This document shows positions 21,801 through 35,459 of a stretch of 64,000 nucleotides of DNA, piece by piece. The stretch is taken from NCBI GenBank assembly GCA_949710005.1, contig OX453276.1, positions 2,900,201 through 2,964,200 of the forward strand. The letters run 5' to 3'. This DNA comes from Ricordea florida. Its lineage: Eukaryota; Cnidaria; Anthozoa; Corallimorpharia; Ricordeidae. The notes below the pieces were generated by a model. That model was not told the DNA's origin. It made no database searches and saw nothing but the letters and a program-made list of their open reading frames with translations. The position numbers were made by a program, and so were the translations under genes. The stretch's first letter is position 1. The number at the start of each line of letters is the position of its first letter.

Positions 21801-22080
21801 CACTGTATAGTAAACTGACAAACAGTACCACAGTATAGTACTGTTTAGTAGCTTTACAAAGAATGGTCACACTGCATGGTTTGATTCACAGATAAAAAAG
21901 TTAGAACCACACTGTATAGTAAGACAAACAGTACCACAGTACAGTACTGTTCAGTAGCTTTACAAAGAATGGTCACACTGCATGGTTTGATCCTTAGATA
22001 AAAAAGTTAGAACCACACTGTATAGTAAACTGACAAACAGTACCACAGTACAGTACTGTTTAGTAGCTTCCCAAGTACAT
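21610..22080 (-). repeat. 106-bp satellite cluster, about four units
   Basis: AGAATGGTCACACTGCATGG, AGTTAGAACCACACTGTATA and CAGTACCACAGTACAGTACT repeat at near 106-bp spacing on the minus strand. The first unit overlaps the inverted-duplication arm. One unit has an extra CTGA before ACAAACAG. Confidence 0.9.
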
Positions 22081-22214
22081 GGTTTTACGAAAATTTTGAG
22101 CCGTACTCTAGACGGTGTAGTAAAGCAAACACTTCCACATTTCTTTAATGCCAAGATAAATCTACCAAGCCATTTATTACGAAAGATATGTGATATAGAA
22201 GGGAGAAGAATTAC

Positions 22215-22235
22215 CGCATGCAATACGTCCGCCAT
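22215..22235 (-). other. Possible alternative first coding exon (MADVLHA)
   Basis: ATG GCG GAC GTA TTG CAT GCG is followed by the donor GTAATT. The start has a good context (CAACATGGCGG), and the exon is in phase 0, as Rab32 exon 2 is. It would give a Rab32 with seven N-terminal residues through a 10.6 kb intron. The local ATG exon at 11694 has the better donor, so this is a minor or unrelated exon. Confidence 0.25.
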
Positions 22236-22239
22236 GTTG

Positions 22240-23585
22240 GCTTGAGCAGTTGTTACGCATAGATAACTTGTGATATAACCAAGAACCTCGCCAAAAAATA
22301 AAAAATAATTGTCAAAAAGAAAGGACTATACAATTACGATAATATTTCGCGTTGCAAGAATAGAGAAAACCGAACAGAAAACTGTAAATTATTGGCGCAA
22401 ATTGAAACGTTTTTACTTTGTTCAGACCGTTCTTTTTGCTTGCACTCTCGTAGTAATAACGTGTCATCTTTTATCTCTCTCATTCTCGGTCTAAACCCTT
22501 AAGTCACTTGTTTCTACTCGAAGTTATCAGTTAGTATTTCCGCATAGTAGAAACTTGTGTATTAGACAACTTAATTGTTCAGCTGATCCTGACTTTTCAT
22601 TCAGTTGGATGAAACCATGCAGCGTTGACATTGCATCGGATGGGAAGTCATTTTCGAGTTCCATGTCAAAATGTCAAAATAATAACAAAATTTGTAGGTA
22701 CTTTTCGATATTTTAATCTTCCTGCCGACATCTTTCTTTACAGACGTTGTTGGATGGAGCCACTGTGATAACTCAAGGTTCCGCTATAAAATAAAGATGG
22801 CGAATAACGGTACCTTCGATGATCATGAGCTGCTTTCGGTGGCTAGAATCAGATCCCAAGAGACCAAACTTTCTTTGCCTTTCTTGAGTTGTGAAACCAG
22901 CAAATATTTTTTTTTTTCCAGCTGAGTCGGAGGAATGTGGGTGTGTTATCCCATTCTCTTCAAGATCTGAAGCGACTACAGCCCAGCTTGTGAAAACATT
23001 TTCGTTCAAGTAAAACGAAATCAATCGGCAGCTGTCAGTAAACTAAATGAATTCCAAACCGACACGACTTTGATTTGGGGTTAGTAAAGGGTGCGGTTAT
23101 TTCCCAGTTGTTCGTCCATTTACTTCCCCCAGGAAAAAGAACATAAAGCTATAGGAGGAATAAGAAGGAAAATAATCGAGACAAACAACGTAAGTGTAAA
23201 AGTTTAAATGGAGTTCAAGGCTACTGAGCTTTTAAAATTACTACCTACTGTGGGAAATTTTGGAACTGCGTTTTAGTTTACTGTCTCCCCATGAGTTTGA
23301 AACTTTACCAGGCACTAATTACCTCTGCGGTCACAGTGATTTTAAGCTTAATGCATAGACAGTTAACCTCCATTAACTGCACCTTTTTTCCTTCACTCGA
23401 CGTCTTCCCTAAATTATGAATTTTTGTTACCTCCCCGATGTCCCTTGCAGAGATAAATCAGTTTTCGGCTGATTGCCACGGTCACATAATCAGATAATAA
23501 GTTTAAATTGTTTTTCCCGTTTAAACAGACTACCCACGTCAAGGTCTGACCTAGAGCGACCGACTTCAATTTTTTTACCTTTCAT
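22240..23585. other. Intergenic, nothing recognised
   Basis: Open frames here (such as 22773-23024 minus) have no family likeness. No repeats were recognised apart from a weak satellite-like remnant near 22605. Confidence 0.5.
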
Positions 23586-23589
23586 CGGG

Positions 23590-23880
23590 CACACTGCATA
23601 GTGTGATCTACAGATGAAAAAGCTATAACCACACTGTATGGTAAAACAAACAGTACCACAATACAGTACTGTTCACTAGCTTTACAAAGAGTGGTCTCAC
23701 TGCATGGTTTGATCCACAGATGAAAAAGTTAGAACCACACTGTATAGTAAAACAAACAGTACCACAGTACAGTACTGCTCAGTAGCTGTCCATAGAATGG
23801 CCACACTGCATGGTTTGATACACAGATGAATAACTTAGAATAACATAATATAGTAAAACAAATAGTACCATAGTTGTTCT
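23590..23880 (-). repeat. 106-bp satellite cluster, about three units
   Basis: Three successive minus-strand units (TTTGATCCACAGATGAAAAA, GTAAAACAAACAGTACCACA) with rising divergence toward 23880. Confidence 0.9.
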
Positions 23881-24714
23881 TCTGCAAATTATTTATTTAT
23901 AGAGACTGCTATTTTGTTATCTACAAATATAAGATAATTTCAAAATGTAAGAAAATATGCAAGGAGACACATTTATTTACCCCCCGGGGGAGGGGAGGGG
24001 TGGAGATAGACACAATGGTTTGCGATATTTACAAGAGCCGTAAACTCAGAAATGTGTAAGGCGTTTGGTTTACAAACTCTCTTTACGGTAATGGTTCACA
24101 CGATATAGAAGTAAAGAAGAGTAATTAAGAAAATTAAATGATTTTATTCAGTGTAGCTTCATTCACAAAAAACCTGAACGTGAAGGTACCAAAGAACATG
24201 CTTTTTATTGAATGAATCGTGAAACTTTTATCTGCTTTTTCAAGTTCTCCAAAACAACACTGTACATAAACGATTTACAGACATAAAGCTTCCAGCGGTA
24301 CAGACATGAATCAATATTTTTCACTTAGAAAATGGCTGCACTTGAGTCTGAAAATGAGATTAGCTTAAGGTTTCCGCCATTGATGGAAGAATTCTAAAGT
24401 CAAAACCACTTCTTGTGGGGAAGCCTTCTATTTAACCGGATTTTACTGGTTAAATTGGCTTCCTATATCAACGTTTGCCAGAAATTAACAACACGCAAGC
24501 TTTAGCAGAGTCGAGAAACTGAAGCAAATTAAAGTACAGTTTAACCCTCTTGAAGTGAATGTGTGGTCCTATAAACATTTGTCCAGCATCTCTTAAGCAT
24601 TAAAGTGTGGTTTTCAACAGCCCAACTTTTACTTTAATATGCGGGCTATGCGGAGTCGCCACCAGTTACAAGAGATGTTAGAAATAGAACAGTTAGTACT
24701 CTAGCATTGAAAGG

Positions 24715-25060
24715 AGTGTGCAAACGCTATGTCTACACTTTACCGGATAGCTTTTCTTTTCGACATGAAAAAATACGCTGGCCTAGTGGAACGGCTCAGA
24801 ACTGGAGCAAGACTGGAACGCCGAAACAAAAATCTCTCCGAAAGAAGTGTTTCGTTTGTGAAGGAAAGGCCTGTCCGAAATGGTTCTTGTGCCGGTGCAA
24901 GTGCTATCCGGTATTGTGTAGAAGTCTCCCAGGCATTTTTTCACTTTGTGTATACTCAGCAAAGTAAATTCCAAACGTTGTGCAGCCGGTTTGTTGGGTC
25001 AATACTTTTCGCCTTGGCCAACCCCCACCCCACCCCCGTGAGTAGTTTGACATGAGGGGG
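24715..25060. mobile_element. Dispersed TIR-like repeat, copy 1
   Basis: Arms TGTCTACACTTTACCGGATA (24730) and the inverse GCTATCCGGTATTGTGTAGA (24903) face each other. The segment, including its right flank (GTTTGTTGGGTCAATAC, GTTTGACATGAGGGG), is repeated at 37495-37830. Open frames across it are by-products of the repeat. Confidence 0.75.
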
Positions 25061-26630
25061 CGTTTTCTCCGAGAAAAGAAAAAGATTTGCGGTAACACAA
25101 ATTACCGTTTTTTTCACGAAATAAAGTTGAAATCAGAGCAATTGACGATTTTTCTGGCGAAGGCACCTTTGTTGTTTAAAGACGCAATTATACCTGGCCC
25201 TTCCTTGTTTGCGGGAGGCAAGGAAAAAAACACCTCAACGAAGTGATCAGACACGATACAATTAAGAACAGATGTGGACTGCAAACGTCTGCGACGAATT
25301 CAGTGTGTGCACGTACTGTTCTTGCTTTAGTTTATTCGTCTGAAAACATTTTCCAGCATTAACTTAAGATTGGCATTAACTTTAGCTTTGGTACGCGATG
25401 TAAGCACTGAAACTTTTCCCGGAGTTTGACAACAGTGGTGAAGCTACTCTCTTAGAGGCTTAGTCCAAAATGGGTCAATTAACTTTCCATTAACCTCTGT
25501 AATAAGCCAGGAATGCTCAACTCATGCGAGATTCTAAACGAAGCAATTATTTTTCAACATATTTTACAGCGACAAAGTAGTGTTCTGGCTGGTCCGTCGC
25601 TTAACATCGTTAAAACAAAGACAAGCGGTAAATGAAAAAAAAAAAAAACGAAATTGCAAAGCCATTATAAATAAACACAAGCAATTAAGTGAAGCTCTTT
25701 TGAGCTTCTTTCTAGCGGCAAAGTAAATTCATTTTTTATTTATTTTGACGTTGTCAACGTTTCTTGCCACTTTTCGGCGTGAGAAATCGGTCATTGTTGT
25801 GCTGACTGGGCGCCATGGATTCCGGACGTTCGACTGACAGAAAGCTTCGGTCAAACCTCAGTTAAACGCGATTTAGATTCGGTTGCAAAAGCGTTTAAAT
25901 CTATAGGTCCTATGTAGTTCGTACTTGGCAAGTTTTTTGCACCTAATTTAAAGATAAAAAACGCTTATTCAGCTCAGTCTCTTCGTGCTGCCACGGTTGA
26001 AAAGTCGGTAACGATGTGTTTATAATTGGATTACTAGTTGATTTATGACCGCTAGCAGTTTATATCTGTACCTTTGCTATTTCCTGCAATTAATCACCTT
26101 GGCAATGTATGAACTAAGTGCCACAGTAAAACAACAAACCTAACAATCAACCTCAACTTCGCTGAAAGCCTTAGAATAGCACCAGAAACAAGTTTTTTTT
26201 GGTACTTGAGGACCCTTGACTTTCGTACTAATTTTGCTTCAAGAAATGGGTTTAAACACGGCATCGAGTTTTGGATACTTCATTTATACATCTTAAGTTG
26301 AATATGCCGACGTTTTAGAGTTAAACAGCTGTTAAGCTAAGATTTAGTATTTAGACACGACGTTATTTACAAAATAGAGCCTGCTGTTTTGAACAATAAT
26401 GTCAGGTTGCACAAGCTTTAAAGTCGCACGACAAATGTTTGTTTTCATTGTAGACATAAAAGGGAGGGAATGTTTATAAAAAACACTCATAAAAAACTGT
26501 CAACATTGGAAACCCTCCGCCGTCCTGTGAAACGCAACTCTGGTGTAAAACTCATTTAAAATTAGGGCATTCTAGAAAGGGGTTTAGAGAGTTGGAATGG
26601 CAACCCGTGGTAAAATCATTATGTAAGGCT
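25061..26630. other. Intergenic, nothing recognised
   Basis: No gene, array or inverted repeat of note was seen in this AT-rich stretch. Confidence 0.45.
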
Positions 26631-26632
26631 TG

Positions 26633-26640
26633 TATATAAG
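26633..26640 (+). promoter_or_regulatory. TATA-like box, possible promoter of the GDF5-like gene
   Basis: TATATAAG stands 1.4 kb upstream of the ligand start codon in the right orientation. No other core element or open frame linking it to the gene is visible, so the link is weak. Confidence 0.25.
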
Positions 26641-28020
26641 CTATTCACGAGGTCTGAAGACGTTGGTTAGCTGATTAATGAGCTGTGAATTAGAACACCT
26701 TGTGGGTGGTAATCGTCATAGTTTGGCAGTGGTGTTGAAAGAATGTAGTAATTATTTAAAATTTCAGCTTAGCACCATTCGTCCTCAACGAAGAACGTGT
26801 TAACTTTGAACCGCTTACAGTACACGTCATTCGCCATAAGCCTTGTGGACGCAGAATATGTTATTTGAGTTACTTCCTTCATAAACTTTATCTCTGATGA
26901 AAAAAAAAGCAAAGACAAAAAAAAAATAGTGTGTTGCGCAAAAAGACAGTTTTCAAGATGTTTTCCTCATTTCGTAGCTAATTTAGCCATGAATCCATCA
27001 TTTTCTTATACTCTAGAATTCGCAGTTGTTGGACTGCTGTTTGTTTGCCTCGTCAATATAACACGAACTTCGTCTATATCATACAAAGATTCCCCGTTTC
27101 CCCCAAACATGACATTAAAATACTTGAGCGATAACTTATCTCGATTTTAGTAGCCTTTTAAAGGCTCCTTTTCACTGATAAGAACCTTCCACATGTGCAA
27201 AACATAAAAGACACCGTTTAATCTCGTCGCACAGTTGATTTGTACGCGCGGCATAGTGAAACACTTCTTTGCGGCTTTTCGTCCCAATCAATAAGATGGA
27301 TGGGCTAAGCTGAGAAAAATGTCTTCACAGGAAATGCTTCTTTTGTATTTATAGATCTCCGAGCACGGATATGTACTATTTCCGGAAGAGAGACCTCGAG
27401 CATTTTTTGCGCTGAATTTTTGAGTATGTCAGTAATGTTGGTTTGTTTTTGACAGTTTCCATGTGGTGGAAGTGACGATTTTCTCGTGAGCTGAACTGTC
27501 CTAATGGACTATACAAACTCCGTGTCTCCTTCAAGTGGGCAAATATTGGTCCATTCTGATGTTAATGTCACTTCCTATTCAGATATGGTGAAAGGACGCT
27601 CATGGAAACAACTGGCTTGAATAAATATCTTTACGCAAGAAACAAAAGACATCTAACCCTATCAATGGCCCTCCAAAAATACGACTGCTTATTGCCCGAG
27701 CGGGCCAATCATACGACGTTAATGTAATTTAATTTCGAAATATCGAATTACCCGCGAACCAATCCCAGAGACTGTAATCACACGGGTTTTTTGATAAAAT
27801 CGCATCTTTAAACACAATCACATTTCAACCAATTAGTGCGAGTGAAATGTTCATTGTCGCCGGGGCGTAACAGGAGAAAACAGTTAATTGCTACACAATA
27901 AATAATGTTCTCTCAGAGGGCATAATTACAGGCAAAGGACACCAGTCTGCTGTGTTCATTGCAGAAAACAAGTGTAGTACAAGTGAAAAATTCTCGTTTT
28001 CTCCGACCTGACGACAAAGA

Positions 28021-29463
28021 ATGAAGGTCCTTTGCTGTGCGTACCTCGCCCCTGTCCTTCTGTGGAGCTTGGTTCGGGCGTGCTGCGAACCATCCACTAA
28101 TGCGCTGGCGAGAAAGTGGGAAGTATGGAAACATCCATTTCTGCGGAAGCGCGCTTTGGAAATCACTCAAAAACGATTTCTTTCCATTCTTGGTCTGGAC
28201 GATTTTCCCAAGCCAGGCAGGCATGTAATTCCACATTCGTTCATGCTCGATTTATACAAGAACTTGTCGGGCGGGAAGTACAAAGACGACCACAACTTTG
28301 GATTTGTGGACAGTGTTGTTGGTATAGTCGATCAAGGTCAGTATTGCGAGTCACTTGTTATCTTGGCTTTCTGTAAGTGTTTGTCATTGTTCGTATTTGT
28401 TTTGCGATTTTAAAGATTTCATATCTCGTATCATGCTTCCCATACGCTCTTAGAGTGTTGCGTTTCGTTTTTGGTTTCAGCGCGATCTGACAACTCGGTT
28501 AGCCCGACTGGCCAGCATATTTTGTCCTTTAACATCAGCAAAGTTCCTTCTTCCCACAATATCATTGCAGCTGAACTGCGCGTTTTGAGGAAACCAACAG
28601 TTATGGATAAAGGTTTTCTTGGGCTTCATGGCGCAAATTACAGAGTGAGTCTCTATGGTAAAACTACCGTGCAGTTGCCTCAGTTATCACCATTCGAATC
28701 TTCAAACGGCGAGCTCATCGACTCGCTCATTTTTGACGTTACCGATAGCGAGGAACATTGGAACGTGTTTACTGTCAAGAAATCAGTAGAAAAGTGGCAA
28801 AGTATGAAACGCAACTTGCACCTTCTTAAGTTACGAGTGGAATCTGTGTTGAGCGGTCATCATGTCGCTCCGGAAGATGTTGGGTTTTCCAAAGCGGGAA
28901 GACTCCACAATAAACACGCTTTGCTTGTAGTTTATTCGAGCGACATGTCGAAAAGAGTAAACCAAGCCAACCGGAAGCCCGTGAACAAAACACACACAAG
29001 TAACGCAATATTACAGGAAACCACAAGCGAGAAGGAAGAACTAGGAACAAATGAAAAACGCGTGCGTAGAGAAGTTACCCCGAGAACAAGCATTAACAAC
29101 GCAAAGAAAATGCGTCGTGGTGCTAAATCAAAACGAAGACGAAAGAGAGATTCCTGTCGCAGAAAACCTTTATATGTCGACTTTAAACAATTGGGTTGGT
29201 CTAATTGGGTAATAGCCCCTCGAGGATATAGCGCGTTTTTTTGCGAAGGACTGTGCGAATTTCCCATTGAAAATCACTTGAAACCGTCGAACCATGCAAC
29301 GGTGCAAACTATTTTGAACTCAGTGGAGCCCTCGTTAGCTCCCCAAGCCTGCTGTACGCCGAACAAACTGAGCGCGATAAGCATTCTGTTTATCGACACG
29401 ACTGATACCATAGTGTATAAGAAATATGAGCATATGGTAGTCGAGCGCTGCGGTTGTAGCTAA
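28021..29463 (+). CDS. BMP/GDF5-like TGF-beta superfamily ligand
   Basis: Exons 28021-28336 and 28481-29463 (donor GTCAGT, acceptor TTTCAG) give 432 residues. Residues 1-22 form a signal peptide rich in Leu, Val and Cys. A prodomain follows (about 23-300; LSFNISKVP and NVFTVKKSVEKW are typical). Basic cleavage sites occur twice: RVRR at 299-302 and RRRKR at 324-328, the latter only two residues before the first knot cysteine (C331). The mature domain has all seven cysteines, including FCEGLCEFP, QACCTP and the terminal ERCGCS. The CEG.C.FP block, NHLKPSNHA and YKKYEHMVVE resemble GDF5/6/7 more than BMP2/4. Cnidarians carry a GDF5-like ligand that acts with Dpp/BMP2/4 in patterning the directive axis; that role is inferred from Nematostella. 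It would signal through type I/II receptor kinases and SMAD1/5. Confidence 0.93.
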
Positions 29464-32400
29464 TAAGAAAGCGGCGCATTGCTTTTCACCAGAATGCGGT
29501 GTTGGAAAGTCTCAACGACAGCATGGAAGTTCAATTTCTGAGGTGCTGAGTTCAAGAGAAGCAATCGCGATTCAACGGGCGCTGCCTGCCTTTTATTGAA
29601 TCATCACCTAGCCGTGAGTTTGGTCCCAAAGCTGTTAACACACCGACCCGGGAGCGTTTCAACCAACTCAGACACGCTCCTCGAATGAGTGTTGAACCGA
29701 AAGCAAGTACGCGGATCGGTATTGTCCTCGCTTGAGGTCAGAAATATTTTGTGAGGTTTCTGAATATAAACGAAACACTGTTTACTTAGTTTCTTGATCC
29801 TCCGAGATGATTTAGTTTGCATAATCGCATTAAAATTATCGCCGATACTGTGTTTGAACGCGGATGAAGTTAACCGGGTTTTAGCCGCTCCACTTGCGCG
29901 GCCGTCAAAACTGCAACACTTTGCCGCGCTTACAGTACTCCGACGAAAGAGGTCATGGAAAGAACCAAAGCCGTAAAACGGTTGAATGAAGACAAGACAA
30001 CGATTTTTACTTTCAAAACCCTCCTTTGTATATTCAGTTTATTAACTGTGCCCATTGTTCAGTTGGTGGAATTAACACATCGTTCTTTATATGTTATTGC
30101 CAGGGATGTGCCTTTGTGCAAAACTATGCACGTACTCATAGGTATTTAAAAGTAACTTCGACATTATTTCTTCTTTAGCTTTTCCAGATTACGTTACAAA
30201 AAACCATTAAACCTGTCACGATTATCTCAAAGCACAGACGAAACGTTTTACCATTATCGAACAATCACTTCTCCGAGTTATTAATGTCTTGGCCGAATGT
30301 AAATAAAGATAGATTATTTATTCTCAGGCGCGATAAAGAAAAAAAAACTCTCTCTGTCACAGTGTTGTTTTTGTTGCCATAATGATGTCCAATGGCTGAA
30401 AAAAAAAGGAAATTGCGGTCTAACTTTAATAGCAATGGCAAGAGAACCAACATGGTATGTGAAAAACTGAACAATGTGACCATGCTAACACACTGGCGAA
30501 GAATTTCCCTCTAAAATTACCGAGCCATCATTGAGATGACTAACAAATAAACTATGCTTGTTTTGCGCCGAAAAAGAATAATTACCCGCGAGAATTCATT
30601 AAATAACGTTCAAAATCGAGGAAACTGATTTCGTCAGCCTCTTTCCAAAGTACTTAACCCATTGTGCATTGGCCAAGCGTGTAAGCATTTTGCACGTTTT
30701 TAACAAGTTCCGCTCTGATATATTAATTTCACGAGCGCGCGCTTGTCATTGCTGAGCCTGCAACTACAGATAAAGCAACGGAGATATTCTACTCGCGAGT
30801 GCGGGCAATTCCACTGATAATGAACCCCCAAAGGTTATCGTTTTCTCTCCCGAAATACCTCGAAGCGTTATCTTAAAGATAAGCGTCAAATGGCGAGAGG
30901 AATTTTCTTGTGCGTGATCCACTGAACTGACCCATAAGGATCCCTCTTTGATGAGCCGGCTAGAACAACGAAGGGGGGCAAAAAACTGCATTGTACATTG
31001 AACAAAACGAGAATTCACTTAAGAGATTTCTTAAGCTCATTATTTTATTGACCTTTTCTTCGAGTAGTAAAGCAGTGCAGAGATCTATTCCTAAGCGCCA
31101 TTGTTCAACGAACAAAGGAAGCGAAGTCGCCTCGAATGCAAACAAAAGAGACGAACTATGGTCTATGCAAAAAAAGACGAACTATGGTCTATCTCAAGCT
31201 CGTCAACACTCTTAAATTCCATGTAACCGATGAAGTTTTAAGTTCGACCTTTGAAACTCAAAACTCTGTCAGACAACAATTCACAACAACACCACTGCGA
31301 AGAAACCCGGCTCTTATTCACGTCCATATATGGAACATTAATTGCGCATCTAGGCTCACTTTTTTCACGTTAGCAATAGTCTTTTTCAAATCCTCTTTTT
31401 AATTAGTCTTACGCGACCCAAAACTGCATGAGGTCCCAAAGTTAAGTACTTCTCCAAGCGACGTGCACGCATACCGAGAACGCGCAACCCTAAGATAGTT
31501 TTTTGGAAACTCGTGAACGTTTACTACAAGTGAAAGCGTTTTACGCTTTTGTCTTAGAATCATGACCATTAGATTTAATATGCGACGCAGGTTGAACTCC
31601 GTTTAGCGAGAGAAGTTGTGTAAGTATACATGAATTTCTCTCTAGGGGGTATCATAAACCCGCTCTCAGTGCTAAGTACCCTATTGCGGACAGTCCGACT
31701 GACCCGAGATGACATAACCTCATACATCTAATGCGAAAACTATAACACTTTGTCAATAACAGCCAGAAAAGTTTTCACAGATAATATTGACTCTTTCACA
31801 AGTCCTTTTCAGCTCTGCATGCCTGAGTAAAGGCACGCTTTATTCTTCGATAGGTTGTCGAAAAGATTCTAGTACACTTCTCTTCCGGCAAACCCACAGA
31901 TGTAGTTGGTTCAATAAAACAATCATTTTAAAGTTTGCGTTCTCAGCCCCTAATTTATAAAGTATTAAAATAGCCCCATAGAAGAAGAAATGCAAGGAAA
32001 TGTGTGTTTGAAAATATTCTAAAACAAACAGTGATATGAAAGTACTGTTAATTAGCTTTTCCATGAATAGCCAGACTGCATGATTTTCCTCATGAGAGAA
32101 AAATCAGGAATCAACGCTGAGCTTTTGATTTTGGTAATTAAGGTAGAATTGGAGTCTTGCCGGGAGATGACAGCAAACGGAGTCATTAGAATTCTTAGCT
32201 TTAACATCTCCCCTGGTTGGTTTGCAATTCACAAAAAACATGATTGACAGATACGGGGTCAAAGTTGGCTTTGATGAAGCGCAGAAGAACATTAAGTTAC
32301 ATTCCGTCAGTTAAGAGTAAAAATACGATATGTCAATTGGAAATCATACGAGAGAAGGCAAGTTATGTAACTGTTCTAACCCAGGAGCACTAAAAACCAA

Positions 32401-32635
32401 ATTTTTAGGGTAAAACAAAGATTTTAACTTAGAACTTTGCTTCATAAAGGTCAGAGGGTTGGGATTCGCAAACGGAATGTAACTTTTGTGCTTAACGCTA
32501 AAATAATTGCGTAATTCGACATTATTCATAAGCCATTTTGAAACATTACACTTATACTCTTCAGTGACTTCACAACCATTTATTACAAAAACTCTTCATT
32601 TCTTCCAGACTTCTATCGCATAAGTTTTGTGTGGA
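29464..32635. other. 3' UTR of the ligand gene, then intergenic DNA
   Basis: AATAAA at 30302 is the first plausible poly(A) signal after the ligand stop. GACGAACTATGGTCTAT is repeated in tandem at 31150-31195. No coding exon was recognised. Confidence 0.5.
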
Positions 32636-32639
32636 TCAA

Positions 32640-33095
32640 GCTAAAAGTCATAGAACATTTCTGTACTGTGGTACTGTTCGTTTTACTATACCGAGTGTGG
32701 TTCTAACTTTTCATCTGTGGATCAAACCATGAAGTGTGACCATTCTTTGGAAAGCTACTGAACAGTACTGTACTGTGGTACTGTTTGTGTTACTGTACAG
32801 TGTGGTTCCAACTTTTTCATCTGTGGATCAAACCAAGCAGTGTGATCGTTCTTTGTACAGTAGTATTGAACAGCACTGTACTGTGGAACTGTTTGTTTTA
32901 CTTTCCAGTGTGGTTCTATCTTTTTCATCTGTGGATCAAACCATGCAGTGTGGCCATTCTTTGTAAAGCTGCTGAACAGTACTGTACTGTGGTACTGTTT
33001 GTTTTACTGTACAGTGTGGTTCTAACTGTTTCATCTGTGGATCAAACTATGCAGTGTGACCATTCTTTGGTAAGCTACTAAACAGTACTATAAGA
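32640..33095 (+). repeat. 106-bp satellite cluster, about four units
   Basis: Four plus-strand units with the same landmarks as the main array (GGATCAAACC, CAGTACTGTACTGTGG), diverged by point changes and a few short indels. Confidence 0.92.
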
Positions 33096-35459
33096 CCTCT
33101 GTTACTGTTTTGTCAGATGACATGATATATAGCAACGTGCAGAGCCATCGGCATTCGTTGCGACGCTACAGTGCTTCGGGGTTCTTTTATGATTTTTCCT
33201 AAAGGAATTCCGTCTTGACATTTTTCTAATCTGCTCATTTTTGTCAGTACTGTTTGGCATGTTAAGCCGTTTTACTCGGAATGCTTAGTTCAAGAGTTTA
33301 GTACAGAAAAGGTTTTGCTCGTGCGTCACTTGTTAAGGAGCTTCTCCTAAGTACGCGATGAAAGGCTCCTTAAAAAAACACGCAACTCCAGTTGAAAGGA
33401 ATGCGATGGATTGTACATAGTGAAGTGGCAGTTGCTAGAAATAGGTTTCATAGGGAAAGTAATTTAAGCAATAAATATGGAAACAACGTTTACATGGCTG
33501 CTTAGGTGTGTCAGCAACTCTTTCAACAATATACTTAATACGAATGAATACAAATGAAAAATATTACAAAACCAAACGTTATCACACGGAGCGTATTGCA
33601 GCTGACCAGAAGTTGTAGTTCTGTTAAAGTTTGGTTCCAAAATTGATCATCGTTTCTATGACTTCGACACATGTTTAGCTGAAAGACTTAACGTCACTCA
33701 TGCAACTATGCCAATCACGACTGGCTCGCGTGAGGTTTTCCCGCGCTTTTTGCCAGCGACATGTATTCTCTTTGAGTTATGAGTGGTTAACGGCACTGGG
33801 TGCATCTCTTTTCTGATTGGCCAGAGATGATTGCTTTGGTTTTCATTTTGTCTACATAAGTCGACAGTCACTTTCAAACTGTTTTAAATCATTTTTTTTA
33901 TTTTAAACCTCAGAAGGTCTATGTACTAGTTGCCATGATGCTATGTATTCCTAATAATTTTTTAATCTTGAATTAAACGTAAGTAAAAGTTACGAAGTTT
34001 CAACCGAACTCGGTTGAGTGTGGTATATTGAGAGAAACTGAACGGTTGATCCAAATAGAACACAACAGATTTTGAACCGCAAGTCAAGTTAGAAAGCTTA
34101 TTTGCCGGATTTCAGTCTTACTTCAGGCGTGCTCTTCTCGAACGTCCCTCGCCAATTTCGGGAGTGAATTTTAGTTCCTGTCCGTCAAACTTTGTCAGAA
34201 AGTAATACTTTATTCCCTTTAATATATGTTAAAAGAACAGATTTGTATAATGAGGCAAACCCTAAGAGGCCAGTAAAAATTTTATTGAGCTGTACCAGAG
34301 AAAAGTATGGACTATGATTATTCCAATCTACAGTCAGTCAAATCCTTCCGCTGTTTTTCTTTCATGTGGTCGCGGAAAAAACCACCCTATATTTGCGACT
34401 TTGAAAAAATTCCAAGGTCTAATTAGCGGAAGACACAGAAGTTTGTTTAATGCTCTGTCCTGTTTGGAGGATTGAGCTTAGAGTCATGCCTGGAGCTGAC
34501 AGAAAGTTATAGTTTTGAAAATTCAGCAATGTTCACGTCTCCATTCCCCACTGTGGTCACAATCCATACCTTAATGATTGACAACTTGAAGGCCAAATTT
34601 GTTGTTGGAAAGGAGAAAGTGAAAAAAAAAATAGAGGCAATGGTTATAAAAATAGCCATACTGCCAGCTGGTCTATTTGGTGACACGTTCCTTCTAAGCT
34701 CGTTAGCAGCAAACCTATTTAGGAAGCAAATAACACAATTATTTCCCAAACTGAAAGATAAAGAATATTTTACAGACGAAGGAAGCAGTTTGAAGGCTAG
34801 GTAGGTAAGAACTGAAAGGAGATTTCAAGCAACAAACTCTGAGGAGTTCGTTCATCGCTTTTGACAAGAAATCAATTATATTTAATTTTGGAAAACGAAA
34901 ATGGAGGTTTCCGGCAGGATTTTGTCCGAGATAGCAATAATAGTCGATGAAAAGGGGCTTGTTATTGAGTTTGGCTAACTGACAGCAAAATTTCAACATA
35001 GTGCCTAGTTAACTAGACTGCCCTAAAAACAAGTAAAGATATCGAAATCATTTGGACAACTTGAAAACTATTATCTTTTTTAATCCTGCGATCGATGCTG
35101 ACTGAACAAATCCAAAAAAGTTTTTCTTTTCACGATTGCACTGATTTAAATAGTCAAGTGAATTATTAGATTCTTTAGTACCATTAAAGATACGAATTTT
35201 CAACTCTAGTCATGAGCAGTTCGTGTGATGGAAGTTAAGGAAATCTCTCCTTGCACTCACGTGACCAGTGACGCACTAAATGACTTAATTGATTTGTCAA
35301 AGAAACCGCTTCCGCTCAGCAAGCTGCCAGCATAAATCTCACCCAAGAGTCTGAACAAAATGCGTCAAGCGACTCTTCACAGCAGTTTGGCGCACTCATC
35401 GCACTTCGTTTGCTGATATCTCTGCATCCACGGCTACTCACTGTTTTGGTTCGCTGTAA
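33096..35459. other. Intergenic, nothing recognised
   Basis: The longest open frame (34472-34804 plus, 110 codons) has no splice context or family likeness. No repeats were identified. Confidence 0.45.

Noticed and set aside
24707-25055. Cys-rich open frames of 86 and 108 codons
   Set aside because: They lie in a dispersed inverted-repeat element whose second copy (37495-37830) lacks these frames.
26929-27150. Small secreted-like peptide (hydrophobic stretch LEFAVVGLLFVCLVN)
   Set aside because: A signal-peptide-like start is tempting, but the frame ends soon after and has no supporting context; it may be 5' UTR of the GDF5-like gene.
34472-34804. 110-codon plus-strand frame
   Set aside because: No family likeness and no splice or promoter context; probably chance.
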